Part shown: positions 1 through 12,067 of the stretch, piece after piece | How positions within the stretch are numbered: the stretch's first letter is position 1 | How the letters are laid out: every line of letters begins with the position of its first letter | Source of the DNA: Xenoacremonium recifei | Taxonomy: Eukaryota > Ascomycota > Sordariomycetes > Hypocreales > Nectriaceae | Length of the DNA: 64,000 nucleotides | Assembly: GCA_012184525.1 (NCBI GenBank) | Contig: WOFQ01000036.1 | Coordinates: 62,001 to 126,000 of the forward strand | Reading direction: 5' to 3' | Position numbers and translations under genes: made by a program | Notes under the pieces: model-generated | Databases searched by the model: none | Seen by the model: only the letters and a program-made list of their open reading frames with translations | Told to the model about the DNA's origin: nothing

Positions 1-1766
1 GTAATTCTGTTTCCCGTGGATGTGGACGTGGGGTTCACAGCCTGTGGCTGGATATCAGAGTGCATCGTTCGTTTCTCAGAGCTAACGCGACTAGACCTCG
101 GATAGAGAAGAAGCCGGCGGTGAAATGAGGCCTGCCACAACGTGCCGTCTCGTTTGCCTGGCGGAGAGAAGAGAAAACTTGCATTAGCGTCTGGGTTAGG
201 GCAGCAAGAGCAGTGTTGCTGACGGAGACGGTGGTGCATAATGTATTATTGTCAATAAAAGAGAGGGGTAGGATGGAGAGGGAGGGCCCGGCAAGTGTCT
301 GGCGGCAACACCATACCCTTGGAGCCCAGCCAGCTCCGAAGCCAGCCCACGCCAGAAGCGGTTACGGGACGGCCCATCGAGATGAGAGGGAGAGGAGGAT
401 TCTGTCTGGGGCATCTCTAAGGACAGGAATGTCAATCTGGGACGTCTGCCGGACTCCAGCTCCAAGTCCGGGGCTCACTGTCGATACTTGGCCGCGCGCG
501 TATTCACCCACAGACCCGGAAGAGACCAGTTCCCCCGTGCTATCGAGATCCACGAGAGCCGCTGTCAATCACTGGGTCAGGGCCAGGAACCACTTCTGAC
601 ATGTGAGCCGTGTATAAACAGACTTCGCGTGTTGTTCAGGTGCAAGGCTGAACGGCGTTGGAACCAAGCTGTGAAAAATTTTGAGAGTACGGTGAGCTCC
701 ACGTCATAGGCTTGAATTCTGTGTTTTCTGTTCTCTCTCTCTCGTCCTATTTGACAGTGGCCGATCTGCGCTTTGTGGCGTTTGCTATGATGGCCGGTCG
801 AGCAGCGAAATCACAAAAGCAAGTCGCGCACGCAACCATGCAGGCGGCCGGGGCGAGACCTGGCAGAGCCTTTCTGGGACAGCGAAGCCAATGCATGACT
901 GGTGTCGTTCAAGCGTCTAGCGGCGAGGTGATTCGCCTGCGTGGATTCATAGACCCTCTCACGCCCGGAACTGTGCCAGCCAATCTCGCGCCAAACTTGT
1001 TTCGTATTGCCAATCTGATTGTGCAGGAACGACATCAGAGGCGTTCTGGCGGGCGCGAGAGGGAAGTAGCGGTGTCTGGGGTGCGGTGAGGTTCCAGAGT
1101 CTTCCATCTTTGGTCTGTTTAAGTGCGGTTGAGTTGGGGCAGACCATTCAGCCGGCTGCACACTCCCGATGTCACATAGATCGGTACCGATGATGGAACT
1201 CCAACAGATCTCAGTCGACAGCTCACAATCGCGAGAAGCCTGCCAAGATGTCACAATCCAACCTCTGGACCGGCAACCCGGGCTCCATCAACCTCTCTCC
1301 CCTTCCTTGCCACCAACCCCCTCTTTGCCAGCCTCACATTCAGTCATGCGACCCAACAACATGCAGCGGCAAACTGCACGCTCGTTTCCCCATCAAGCTG
1401 ATTGCACTCCGTGGGGCCGGTAGTTAGCCAATCCCTGGGAGATCCTCCGCATGCTTGTCTGGCGCTCAGTTGTGGAGAGTCTGGTCCCGTCCAGCCGCAC
1501 TTCTAGGCAGGGATGCTTGCTTATACGACCGGCGAACTCGTTGCGCTGAATGAGGAGGATCAGCGCGACAGGGAGGTTCAGCGCAATGGGCTTGTCGCTG
1601 GGTAGCTGCTTTGCTTTGTTTGACATGTGGCTGCGTCCCCTTTGTCTCTCCTCTCTGTCAAATAGCAAACCAAACCGGGCAAACGTTGCTGAACACACAC
1701 TCTTTCTATCTTTCTCCCTCTATTTCTCGCAAGAGTCACAAACCAAACGCATCGAGATCAAACAAG
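1..1766. other. Region without a supported gene
   Basis: Several short open frames overlap on both strands, but none shows a domain, a convincing splice pattern or a family resemblance. The CT-rich stretch just before 1767 (about 1690-1760) is probably the 5' leader and promoter-proximal part of the SET-domain gene that follows. Confidence 0.5.
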
Positions 1767-3002
1767 ATGAATCCTCAGTTCAACATCTTAGATGCCACGC
1801 CCCGAACCTTCACTGCTTCAAAGCGTAAGGATGGCGTCCCAGCTCTTCTCCTCCGAGACCCCATTGCTCGCCATCAGCGTCGCCAGGAACTCCGCAAGCA
1901 AAATCGTCTACAACAAATCCATCAGAACCAACCTCCAACATACTCTGTTATCCTGGGAACATCGCTTCCCGGGTTCAGCAACTGGATCGGCGACATGAAC
2001 AGCACCCCGCCCGTCCAGGACTATTCGCGGATCCCTGGGTCCTTCGTTGTCAAGGAAGTCCCAGGGAAAGGCTTGGGTCTCATGGCATCGTCAGAGATCA
2101 AGCCGGGAAGCCTCATCCTCTCCGAGCTCCCCTTCTTGATGGTCCGTCAGAATACTCCGAGGTCCGATTTCAAGGGCATCATCGATGCTCAGCTTGCTGA
2201 GCTAGACCCAATCCTCCATAACAAGTTCTACAGTTACCAAAACTGGAAGACCGACAATACGGAACGGGAAGTCGGCATCGTCCTATCGAACGCCATGCCT
2301 GGCAAGCGCTATTCTGCTGACCCAGACGACTATGAAGCCGGCATGTACGATCATGCTTGTCGTCTCAACCACTCCTGCGACCCCAACGCCCACTACTCGT
2401 ATGATGAGATCACCAACCGTCTCCTCGTCTACGCCGTCAAAGCCATCAAAGCGGGCGAAGAGATCACTGTTGCGTACATCAACACTCGCCGCGAGCGAGC
2501 GCTCCGCCAAACGGACCTGATGCGCGACTTTGGCTTCCTCTGCACTTGTCGCCTCTGCACCCATCCCTCGCCGGACGACCAGAGGGTGAGTGACGAACGC
2601 ATGATCCTGATCGCCAACCTGGAAGCCTTCATCAAAGCAAGCTTCGATGCTGACACTGAGGTGAGAAGGAGATACCAGGCTGCCCAGGGGATGCTGGGAC
2701 TCCTCGCACAGGAGGACCTTCATGATGCCAACTCTCCGTGGGTATACCGCATCATGTTCCAGATGGCTGTAGCTTTTGGCGACATCCCCCGCGCGAAGAT
2801 CTTTGGCATGCGTGCCGTTCACTCCCATGGAGTCATTTGCGGTTGGCATAGCACGTCCACACGTGAGATCCTCAACTGGCTTAACAATCCGGAGAGGCAC
2901 GAACTGTGTGGCCGGCTGACCGACGGTGTGCTTCAGACGGGCCCGGTGCCAGAAGCCCTTGGAAGGGAGCCTTTCGAGAGATGGCTCTGGATGGGTGTTT
3001 GA
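1767..3002 (+). CDS. SET-domain protein (putative protein-lysine methyltransferase)
   Basis: A single-exon gene for a 411-residue protein. The SET domain covers roughly residues 90-235. It opens with a G-K-G-L-G-L motif, has the cofactor-pocket motif NHSCDPN near residue 201, and has the GEEITVAY motif near residue 229. A Cys cluster, CTCRLC, follows near residue 259 and resembles a post-SET zinc site. The C-terminal 150 residues are probably helical, as in the SMYD-like fungal SET proteins. Family knowledge says such proteins transfer methyl groups from S-adenosylmethionine to lysines; the substrate cannot be read from sequence. The ATG at 1767 was chosen because the 52 codons open upstream are CT-rich and leader-like, and the context AACAAGATGA is good. 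No MYND finger is visible. Confidence 0.85.
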   Translation: MNPQFNILDATPRTFTASKRKDGVPALLLRDPIARHQRRQELRKQNRLQQIHQNQPPTYSVILGTSLPGFSNWIGDMNSTPPVQDYSRIPGSFVVKEVPGKGLGLMASSEIKPGSLILSELPFLMVRQNTPRSDFKGIIDAQLAELDPILHNKFYSYQNWKTDNTEREVGIVLSNAMPGKRYSADPDDYEAGMYDHACRLNHSCDPNAHYSYDEITNRLLVYAVKAIKAGEEITVAYINTRRERALRQTDLMRDFGFLCTCRLCTHPSPDDQRVSDERMILIANLEAFIKASFDADTEVRRRYQAAQGMLGLLAQEDLHDANSPWVYRIMFQMAVAFGDIPRAKIFGMRAVHSHGVICGWHSTSTREILNWLNNPERHELCGRLTDGVLQTGPVPEALGREPFERWLWMGV

Positions 3003-5606
3003 GCCAAGAGCGCTGACAGTGAGTTTGTGATGGCGAGCTTTGGGAACCCCTTTTCACTTTGGATATCGGTAGTGGCGTTACCCCTGGGTCAAGGAACGGG
3101 ACGTTTGTTTGGGTCAAATTCGTGGAAATTAGCAAAGGATTAAAAATTTTATCTTGCAGTGTAGTTCACTTCAAAGGCACCAAGAATCGGTTCTCGTGGT
3201 CTCTTCATAGCTAGTAATTGATCTATTAATCTTTAAACTTTTACTTTCCTCTGTGTGAAATGAAGTCACCAAAGCTACTTTTCTGCTAAAGCCCAGAGGA
3301 ACCCTTCGCTAAAAACAGCTCTTAGACATCTGTGGGAGCCTCGTGGTTCTCCTCGAAACCTGGATTTCCCGTCTCTCGTTGCAGAGCCCAGGAGAAGGGG
3401 CATGGCAACCTCACCGACTTCTCGTTGAGGCTCTTCGAAGGGATGGAGGCTCAGCTGCCGTGACCGGGTCAAAGACACTACGTGATGGCATCTCGACGCA
3501 ATAGGATTGTTACAGAAGGTCCAGACTCACATCACAAACATCGTGATGGACGGTTAGGAACAGCAATGCACGAGAATGAGGCTCGATGGAGGAGTGAACT
3601 TCCAATATGCAGATGTGTAAACCGAAGAGTGCCGCTCTTCCGACTGGGCGGCCTTTTCCACGGAGCAGGTTGGCAAGGGGAGGCATGAGAACGAGGCTTT
3701 CCATCACGATCCGCGTCCCGCGTCACAAGCTTGACCATCGTCGACTCACATGCAGCTCCGAGGTCGCGACCTTCAACCAGGCTGGGCGGATACTCCGAGC
3801 TAAACCTTCATCACGCTTGCGTCCAGCCAGCCACACGGGTCTTGGCTATGCTAGTTGGTCTCGCCGGAGCTCGATCGCCAGAGAAAGTGCAGAGCTTCGG
3901 GGATCGAGGACGCCCGCGAAAAGACGGTGTGTGTCTCGATGGCCGTGGCCTGCTGGATCCTGCTGGCAAGCCACCGGACCAGGGCGTGGGCAATGTGCAG
4001 CTTCTTAAGTCTAGACGTGTGACGAGATGCGCTGGTGATGCCCGCTGCATTCTCGTGTTTGCTTCGGGATGCATACATAAGCTGGATGTCGAGGTTGACT
4101 AGGCCCTGCCGCCCTGGGTCTAAGTCACCGGCGTTACTGTACTGCACTGCATTTCAGCAGAGACAGTCATGCCCCTGTCAGTCACCAAAGATCGACACTC
4201 GCGGTGTTTGTCGTCGGGCTAAGTCTCGAATGTGTTGTTGGAGGGAAGAAAAAAACAACAACTGGGAGACGCTCAATTGCCTGTCTAATCGTTTTGGGAA
4301 GGAGTGGCAACTGTCGTTGGAATAGAATCGCGACCGTTGAAACACTAAGCTTAGAGTCAAACAAAGTCTGTCTCCATTCTGTTCCTTCGATACACAGGAA
4401 GAAGGCTAGAAGCTTCAGAGGCACTTTTAGCGGTGCCTGGCTAGAATTTTACCGCTGCCAAGCTGTTTCTCCCCGTGTGTCCCCTAAGAATTGGCCTCTT
4501 CCGCCACATATCCACCCAAATTCCTCCGTCTCCTTTGCAGTGCGACTGTGAGTGACTTGGGACGAGATGAAGCCCTCAACGTATGACCCACGACTTACAT
4601 GAACGAGACCCTGCATTGTAACTGAACCTTCTCGTGCCTAACATTCCACAAGATCCCTCTTGGTCGAGAAACTTGGGACGAGATCGCATCTTACCGCCAA
4701 AACCTGGTTTCCCCCAGATCTGCGACCACCATAGTACGGTTCAGCGTGGAGTTGTCTGTGGTCGGAGAGCGCGCGCAGGGGTTAGACTTTTGCTAAAAAG
4801 CTGGTGGATGGCAATTCCTAATCCTAAAAATGAGGCCCCCCAAGCAGGACGGAGAACCTCAGAGACCAACGGAGAGCCCCCCGAGTCTGGCCCGCGCCCT
4901 TTGCTTCACGTTTTTTTCAGCTGGATGGAGAAGATTGTCGCGCGTCTGCAGCTGCGATTCGCTGGCGACAAGGCAAACGAGCAGGTCAGTCAGCCACCGG
5001 CCTGCTGAAGCTCCGGCAAGCAGCTATCCGCGATATTTCCTCCTCTGACATCCACCGTTCTCGTCACACCCGCCTTCGAATCCTTCTGCTGCCTGGCTGG
5101 ACCGGAGTCGTCGAATCAGACCGGCGCAATATCCCCCCTTTCTGGCACATTTCGCCTGTGGGAAGGGCAGCGAGAGCCATCGACGTTGCACCACAGAGGG
5201 AGCTTGGGGAGGTTTGCTGCGGAATGGCGAGATTTCGGGAGAGGCATTAAATGGATTGGCTCCTGGGATGCCTTCCGTTCTCCGCTGGGGATGGACTAGT
5301 GAGCTGTCCGTGACTGGAAATGGTCATCGTTGAGGGGGGTTGCTATACGCGGGCTGACGCTTTGGCGATGAGAGAGGCAAAGAGATGAAGCCCTCGGGAT
5401 CGTCTATATATCCAGCTCATTGGACGAGAGAAATGAACCTCGTCGGGCTTCTATTCTCACTCGAGCCTTGCCCCCAGAACTCAGAAACTCAATCTTTGCA
5501 CTCAGAACTCAAACACTCAAGCATTGCCCTAAGCTCAGGCCCTCTACAACTCCTCCATCTCGACCAAAACCTATTTTCTCTCATCGAATTTCCAACAACC
5601 TTCTCA
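3003..5606. other. Long intergenic region
   Basis: No gene is supported. Open frames here are short, overlap on both strands and have no recognisable composition. The 13-base phrase cttgggacgagat occurs twice, near 4557 and 4671; I attach no function to it. Confidence 0.5.
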
Positions 5607-6350
5607 ATGCACATCAAACTGCCGGCTCCCTCTCACACAGCGCCAGTGGGAGATCCCGCCTACATATGTGGTCCGAAGGAGCCATATCCCCTTTCCCCTG
5701 AGCAACGAGAGCTCTATGAGGCACTTGAGCCGAACGGTCTCTACATCCTCGCCGAAGAGACCCGAGTCGCAAAAACGCCTTGCCTCTACGGTCTGGCCTG
5801 GCGCGGCGGTCCTGACATGGATGACATTCGCGTCATGCAAATAATGGAATCGCCACCGCAGCCCAGCTCCATGGAGCCAACCAGCTGGACCTACTCGATC
5901 AGAGCCCCTGACGGATTCGACAAGACCATCGTCAATGCCTTGAAGGTCTCTGAACTCACTGCCGTTCAATTCTCTCAGGTCCGCGACCGGCTTTGTTTCC
6001 TGATGCGACGGTCGGAGCACCCAGAGGATTATACTCGAACCATCACCCAGTGGATGATGAGAATCCTCGCCCAACTCGTTGCCGAGAATATCATACAATT
6101 GGGCCGCGATGCGGCTGGCCAAGTGTACCCCCCCCTGGAGCTGTCCATTGAGGCTCAAAGGCTTGGCCAAGAGGCTTCCGGCGGCGGCGGTCCGCCCCGA
6201 CGCATTGTTCGCCGGAGCACCATCTGTCTGTTTCCCGTGGACTACGCGGCCCGACCATTCAGAGTTATTGGTGGATTCGTACATGGCCACTCTGTGATCA
6301 TGGGGCCGCCAGTAGGCACGGTGCCATGTTCTCACGTACCTACCGCCTAG
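5607..6350 (+). CDS. Fungal hypothetical protein
   Basis: An open frame for a 247-residue protein starting at the ATG at 5607. An in-frame ATG at 5385 would add 74 residues, but that stretch is Ser/Leu/His-rich and looks like translated leader. The body has a well-mixed, protein-like composition with an acidic segment near residues 70-85, a helical central part and a Gly-run (GGGG) near residue 195. I see no signal peptide, membrane segment or catalytic motif and do not recognise the family. The protein could be lineage-specific. Confidence rests on length and amino-acid composition only. Confidence 0.6.
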   Translation: MHIKLPAPSHTAPVGDPAYICGPKEPYPLSPEQRELYEALEPNGLYILAEETRVAKTPCLYGLAWRGGPDMDDIRVMQIMESPPQPSSMEPTSWTYSIRAPDGFDKTIVNALKVSELTAVQFSQVRDRLCFLMRRSEHPEDYTRTITQWMMRILAQLVAENIIQLGRDAAGQVYPPLELSIEAQRLGQEASGGGGPPRRIVRRSTICLFPVDYAARPFRVIGGFVHGHSVIMGPPVGTVPCSHVPTA

Positions 6351-8996
6351 GGGACAACTTCGGATTCGAGGAAACGCCAGTGTCGAGGGTCGCGTCGTTG
6401 ATTCACCGAGGATTTTCCTAGCACTGGCCCTGTTTGCTACCCGTCTATGAGGACAGGCTCACACTCTATAGAAAACTCTGTCTTTCAAGGCCCTGAGGAG
6501 GAGTGGCTGACGTACATGCATTTGTAGAGCCCTTCTCAGTAGGTACCAATGCAATTCGATTTGCCAGTAAAACATTGCTCGCTCTCCTCGTGAAGTCTGC
6601 CTTTGCTCCAATTCCGCTCAAAGTCAGCCTCGTAGTCTCTTCTCTCTTCCCACTTTGCTGGCACACGAATGGCGACGGCGCAATACCCCGACTGCGCGCG
6701 CAGTCCTCATCCTGTCTTTCTATTCTTTTCGAATCACATCCCCCTAGTGATCATGTAGGAAAGAGTGCTGCCTATCTTCTCATGATTCCCCTCTTTTACC
6801 TTAGACATGGGGCGGCTCGTGGTTTTACCGCTCATCACATGCTGACTGGCGCGGCTCGTGGCGTTTATAGTTCAAGTTCTAGCCCTAGAAACAGCAAAGC
6901 GATGGCTACCAGTCAGGCAGCTCAAGATAACGAATGGCATCTGAGACGTAAGCGTGAATTTCAACTGAGACATCGGGGACTTGAAATGACAGCATTTAAG
7001 GTTGAGGAATTGACTCCCTTGCATACTGGGGTTCAGCTACATCTCAGCTCGGAGACCCTTACGGAGATGTTTCGTAATGACGGCTTCGCACACGCACCCA
7101 CCGAGTACTGGAGAAGACATGGGGCTCAGTACGGGGCTTACCGACAATCTCCATCTCAACTCTGTAATCTCCTCGTGGACAATAGTCATGAACTGCGGAT
7201 TCATGAGTGGAACCAGCCCGTCAGGAAAAAGAAAATAACTACAGGATCAGAAACAGTCCAGGGCATGGTTATGCCGTCCCCATATCATCACCGCCAATCC
7301 CCGAAAATCTTCGGAGGCTCAAGCATGACGGTCAGCCGCAAGGGAGAGCAGCAGCTGACCCATATTGCTTCTGTTGGGAGCCAGTCGCTTCATGTCTCGC
7401 CCGCTTTCTGTTAGCGAACCAAACTTTGATTCGAGGACGGGACACAGCGTGCCGATAAAGATAGCTGTCGGTGGGTGAGCCTCTGCCACCAGAGAGTGTT
7501 GCCCAATGACGTTGGGACGGGAGGGACGCCTCTGGCCATGTGGACGGCGACGATCACTTGGATGAGAGGACAACAGGGGCTTAACAAGCATGTTTCCCTG
7601 CTAACGTGTCTCACCCAGCCCTCTCAGCCCTCTGAATACGCGCTTGTCTCACATGACCGGTAGGAGGGCTTGTCAGCCCGGAGACGGTCGGTCCATCTGG
7701 CGGTGGTGGCTGATACTGCAGGCCTCTGCTTGTTGTCTCTGCTCTCCCTCGGCGGGACATGCTCGTGATTGGTTTCCTTTGGCGTACAAATGCAAGCCCA
7801 AATTCATGCGCAAGATGAGTGTCAATCTCGAGCCCCCTCGTATTGTGTGAAGCATCCTCCAGCAGTGCCTCTTTTCTGCAGCGGCAGGACAGCTCTCCAC
7901 GACGCTCCCGAGATATGTCGGAGCCCCGCTGCCTCTCACAGGCTATTCGTCCATTTCCGTCGACGACTTAGCTGTCAAGATAGCTCACTGCTGGCTCTTC
8001 TGCTAAGACACGGCACAGAGTCCGGGGTGTCCAGGGCACGCGCTAGCTGCAAGGGAGAGTTTCGGGAGCCGTGATTCGAATGGACGGATAAGGGCTCGAT
8101 ACGTAATCGAATGCCTGATGACCACGGCGTTTGTGACAGGTCACCAGCTGTGTGTCTCTCGAGAAGTTGCTCCCAGGGATTACTCGTGATGAGAGAGGAG
8201 AGAAGCCTGCCGGAGGAGTGTCTGGCAAAGTGAGGGGGTTGGCTGGCCAGGATCGGGCAGGATCGAAGGGCCAAGCTGGATACCTGCGAGATGGAAAGAA
8301 CGCATCTCGACCAAACAGAGGCCGAATTGCACCGTTCGAGTTTGAGGAGAGAGCCAGATGAGTGTACCGCCAGAGTGACAGCTTGAGCCTGGATTTCACC
8401 GTAGTAAACGCGCCTTCAGAGCTCCTGAAGTGGCCGGCAGGCTTGCCATACCCAGTACCTGGAGCACGGGAAAGCGACGTCCACTCAGTGCAAGTTAGCA
8501 AGTTGGCCCTGTAGCTGTTGTCCAGTCCGCCTCAATAGCGGCCTTGTTAGCGCCCGCCACCAACTGCGGGAGCCATCTGCGGGAGGGCAGGAGCGATCGA
8601 GGACAAAGACATCCTAAAGGAGGGCTGCCACGGCAGGATCCCCACCCCGCTCCTGCCTTGGGAGACTCGAGAGACTCTCCTCGCCGGGCCCTGAGGAAGG
8701 AACGAGCCGACGAGGTTAAATTGAGCGCTATCGCGTCTTAAATCAGATCCATCAGACCACCAGCCCACCTCCGATCTTCAGATCCTCGCATCCCCCAGAG
8801 TTCCAGACCCTCCAACGCTCAGATCTCCGCGTCTCCAACATCTCCAGCGTGTTTTTCAACGTCCGTCTCCCCCTAGGCTGATTGTGACTGTTCCTGCGTA
8901 CTGACAGCAGGCTAGCTTCTCCACGCTCGCACTGCCTTAAACACTACCGTCATCGTCATTATCGTCACCACCGCCTCCAGCCATCGTTCCCTCTAG
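6351..8996. other. Mostly empty region with one weak open frame
   Basis: Apart from the uncertain frame at 6902-7414, nothing here looks coding. The short phrase ggctcgtgg is repeated near 6822 and 6855. The last 250 bases before 8997 are rich in CT and CAG/CTC, as fungal leaders often are. Confidence 0.4.
6902..7414 (+). CDS. Possible small hypothetical protein
   Basis: An uninterrupted frame for 170 residues from the ATG at 6902; the same frame is open back to 6503. The segment of about residues 1-110 is charged, with a mixed composition including many Arg, His and Glu, and could be a real protein. The last 60 residues look less protein-like. No domain is recognised. It may be a chance frame, since nothing but length supports it. 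Confidence 0.25.
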   Translation: MATSQAAQDNEWHLRRKREFQLRHRGLEMTAFKVEELTPLHTGVQLHLSSETLTEMFRNDGFAHAPTEYWRRHGAQYGAYRQSPSQLCNLLVDNSHELRIHEWNQPVRKKKITTGSETVQGMVMPSPYHHRQSPKIFGGSSMTVSRKGEQQLTHIASVGSQSLHVSPAFC

Positions 8997-9005
8997 GTGG
9001 TGGTC

Positions 9006-9470
9006 ATGACCGTGACTGAAAACACTACGGAAATCGGCAAATCCACTCTGTACCAGTCAGAATCAGATGTTCCCCAAGTCGCCAGCCAGGACTCCCCTGC
9101 TCAGCATCAAGTAACTCCGCATTTCGTCCATGCCCTCACTTGCAGCGTTCAAGAAATAGCCCCAGACTGCTCTCTTGACATCGCCATCGCCGGGGCTGGG
9201 ATTCCCTCCCATCGGCAGACCAACGCTTACGAGGAAGAGTTGAAGGAGGCCTTCGAAGGAGTCCTCGTTCCGGCAACATCTCCCCCAATCCCCCGTCCCG
9301 TCCTAGCCCTCTACCGGCCTCTCCCCAAACCCGGCCCTCGAGTCTACCGTCCGGCAGTCTTGAGGAACGACGACAAGCAACGGCCACGCCAGCCGCGGAA
9401 TCATCGCCCTCGCTGTTCGCTGTCCCGCCATGAGGAACAGCGTCCCGTGGATTCTAGAACTGGGACTTAG
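9006..9470 (+). CDS. Possible 5' exon or small upstream gene
   Basis: A frame for about 154 residues from the ATG at 9006 (GTC ATG ACC). The first 80 residues look protein-like and end in an acidic stretch with EEELKEAFEGV. From about 9242 a second frame, open to 9434, is Pro/Ser/Ala-rich and equally plausible. A third is open over 9430-9550. The frame that starts the next gene at 9557 is itself open upstream to about 9457. This could be the real 5' end of that gene joined by an intron I cannot place, a frameshifted region, or leader sequence. No strong GT donor was found. Confidence 0.3.
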   Translation: MTVTENTTEIGKSTLYQSESDVPQVASQDSPAQHQVTPHFVHALTCSVQEIAPDCSLDIAIAGAGIPSHRQTNAYEEELKEAFEGVLVPATSPPIPRPVLALYRPLPKPGPRVYRPAVLRNDDKQRPRQPRNHRPRCSLSRHEEQRPVDSRTGT

Positions 9471-9556
9471 CTCAAATCGCTTACACCCCTCCCTCCGATC
9501 TCCGTGGGTCACCCGAGGCACTAACACGCCCGGAAGGCTCGCCTAAGTTTGTCACC

Positions 9557-12067
9557 ATGGCCGCCAGCATCAACCGTCTTGTGGAAGAAAACGCCAGCTC
9601 ACGCACCGTGGAACAGAACAGGAACCCGCCGGACGTGGCATCAGGAGTTCCCGACCCCAGACCAGGGCTCAATGTGAATCCCACGCCGCCCTTTTGCATG
9701 CCTCGCTCCGCCTGGGTTTCTTCGCCTCGACGTATCCCCGAGGCCCAGCAGGCCCAGCAGCCGAGCATTTTGCCCCCGCACCCACACCTTGTCGATGATG
9801 AAGGCTTTGAAGTCTTGCTGCCGGCCGACACCCTGCAGCCCAACCCCGTTCTGAGTCCACCGCTAGACTATGCTCGACGTCACATCCCGCCTTCTCCCCC
9901 TGCGCCATTCCATAGGAGGGTACCTGCTGCTGTGCCGTCGAACCCCACGCAATATGGCATCCAGTACACTGTTGCGCCTCAATCCTCTACGTTGCAGAGC
10001 TTCAGTCAGCATGTTGGGCCGCCAACCTCTGCACTCCCCCCCAATGCTCGACCCTTGGTGGACGTGGAGGGCGCCGCCGGGCAGACCCCCTTCGTCCGGG
10101 TTCTCGCATCCTCAAGCGTACCTGGGATGCGTCGCATGGACCAAAAAAACTTGGACTATAACGGGCATGGCTGGTACGAACAACCGCCGGAAAGCTATCT
10201 GCGTAATAGCTTTGATCAACCCCCACCGCAAAACAACGTGCAGCATAGCTTCGGTCAACAGCCGCCGCAAAACAATGTGCATCATGACTTCCATCAACAG
10301 GCACCGCAAAACAACGTGCAGTACAGCTTTGACCAACAGCCGCCGCAAAACACCGTGCAGCAAGGTTACAACCAACAACCGATGCAAAGCTCTGCACAAC
10401 CTAACTTCCAACAATTTGCCGCTGCACCACCGCGCACTACAGAGCCCAACTTGAATTCACCTGCAGTTGCGCAGACAAACTCTAGACAACTCGACCCTCA
10501 TGAATTCGATCATGATCCACCAAATCCTACACGACGCATTCAAACGTCATCTAAATCTGCAAAGCCTGAGTATACGACGATATCGGAATTTGCCTCCCAA
10601 GAAAACCATCACATCCCGGCCTGGAGAAAACATGACAACCTTCCCAATGATGATTCTGCTTCAGGGGCGAAGCGCAAGCGAGAGGGCCAAATCTTTGGCT
10701 CTAAACTTGACCTCTCACGTCACTCGCCTGAGCCATTTGTTCCGGCCTCGCCTACAATGGCGTCGCCAGTGTCGGTGCCTTTCGCTACCTCCGTGCCTCC
10801 TGGTCCCGTTTCGCCGCCTCCATTGGGTCCGCTCCCAGCCCTACCGGCTCAAGCCAAAGAAAAGTCTCGCAAGCCGAAGGCTCCGTTGTCCAAGACTTCG
10901 TCTCATAAGGCTGCTTCCTCTAAAGCCTTGCTATCGAAAGCTTTGTCTATAAAGAAGGCAAAATCTCAAAAGTCCGAGCCTTTACCAAACACGCCGTCTC
11001 GACTCCCCCCCATCCGGGAACAGCCCTCACCGGAGCTTCTGCGACAGCCCAAACAGGAGGCTTTAGTGTCGCCTCCAATGTCTCCACCGTCACCGACCAA
11101 TGGACTTATACGCCAGAGTCCCCGGAAACGCGTTTGCGTTGCGCCGCCCATCAACTTGTCCGCCAGAGATTTCGAGCTCATCCAGCCTAGGTTCGTTCGC
11201 AGATTTCTCGGGAACTTTCTATCCTTAGACCACCCTGTTCACACCCTTCAATTCACTACAAGCCGCCAGGCTCAATTTAAGTCGTTAATCGTCGCCCTTG
11301 CTGAGGCCTTAGCAGCGATAATCGACCTCCAAACCGACCTGACCAATCCGAAGGTCCAGATTTCAGCTATCCCCCGGCTTTTTGAGGCTTTTGGTTCACA
11401 GCGAATTCCGTGAGTACCTCGGGCGGTCGGCGACGTTTTTGTTTCTCGACTAAGTCTAGAGCCAGGTCTGACACAAACTGCCTTCCATTTATCTTTGGTC
11501 ATAGTATTATTTCATTGCTCATAGCGGACGACATCTGCACTCATGCCGACGGATTCAGTGCATCTTCGCCGCGCATCACAAAGCAGCATTCAATTGTCAC
11601 TCCCTCAAAACGTAAAGCCGGCCTCTCCTCTCATACCTCTTCACAGGACAATGCACAACATATCTTTCCACCAGGTGACTTGGAGGATGATTTCATTGCC
11701 GGTACATTGGTTCTCACGGCGCGGCTCCAACGAAGTCTCAGGCGGTCGCCTTTGACAGGCGATCCGTCGCTTGCTGAGCCTCCATCGTATAAGGTTTGAT
11801 TGCAACATTAGACTTGCGTTTAGCGCCAACCTGACTTGATACCAGACATTCGCGATAGCGACGCCAAAGAACGCCGCTCCCAAAGGGCTATATCTTTACT
11901 CATCGGACGTTCCGACAAACCTCCTTGAAGAGTTCGAGGCACCATCTAGGCCCTGTGCTAAATATCCACTAGACGTTTCTTACGTTCGCCTTCCGCTGGA
12001 ATTTGCAAATATTACTCTGTGGATTCTCGAAAATAAGGTCTTTAATCCCCCACCGTCTATGATCTGA
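9557..12067 (+). CDS. Pro/Gln/Ser-rich protein of unknown function
   Basis: A three-exon model for about 802 residues. Exons are 9557-11409, 11460-11793 and 11846-12067. Intron 1 has GTGAGT at 11410 and TCTAG at 11459; an AG at 11465 would also keep the frame. Intron 2 has GTTTGA at 11794 and ACCAG at 11845. Phases match at both joins and stops occur if the introns are retained. The N-terminal 200 residues are Pro-rich. Residues about 215-280 hold five tandem copies of a 13-residue Gln/Asn unit. Residues about 430-480 are Lys/Ser-rich (repeated SKAL/SKT). The last 270 residues look more globular. Such low-complexity proteins are often nuclear, but nothing identifies a role. The start ATG at 9557 has an excellent context (CACCATGG). 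Confidence 0.65.
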
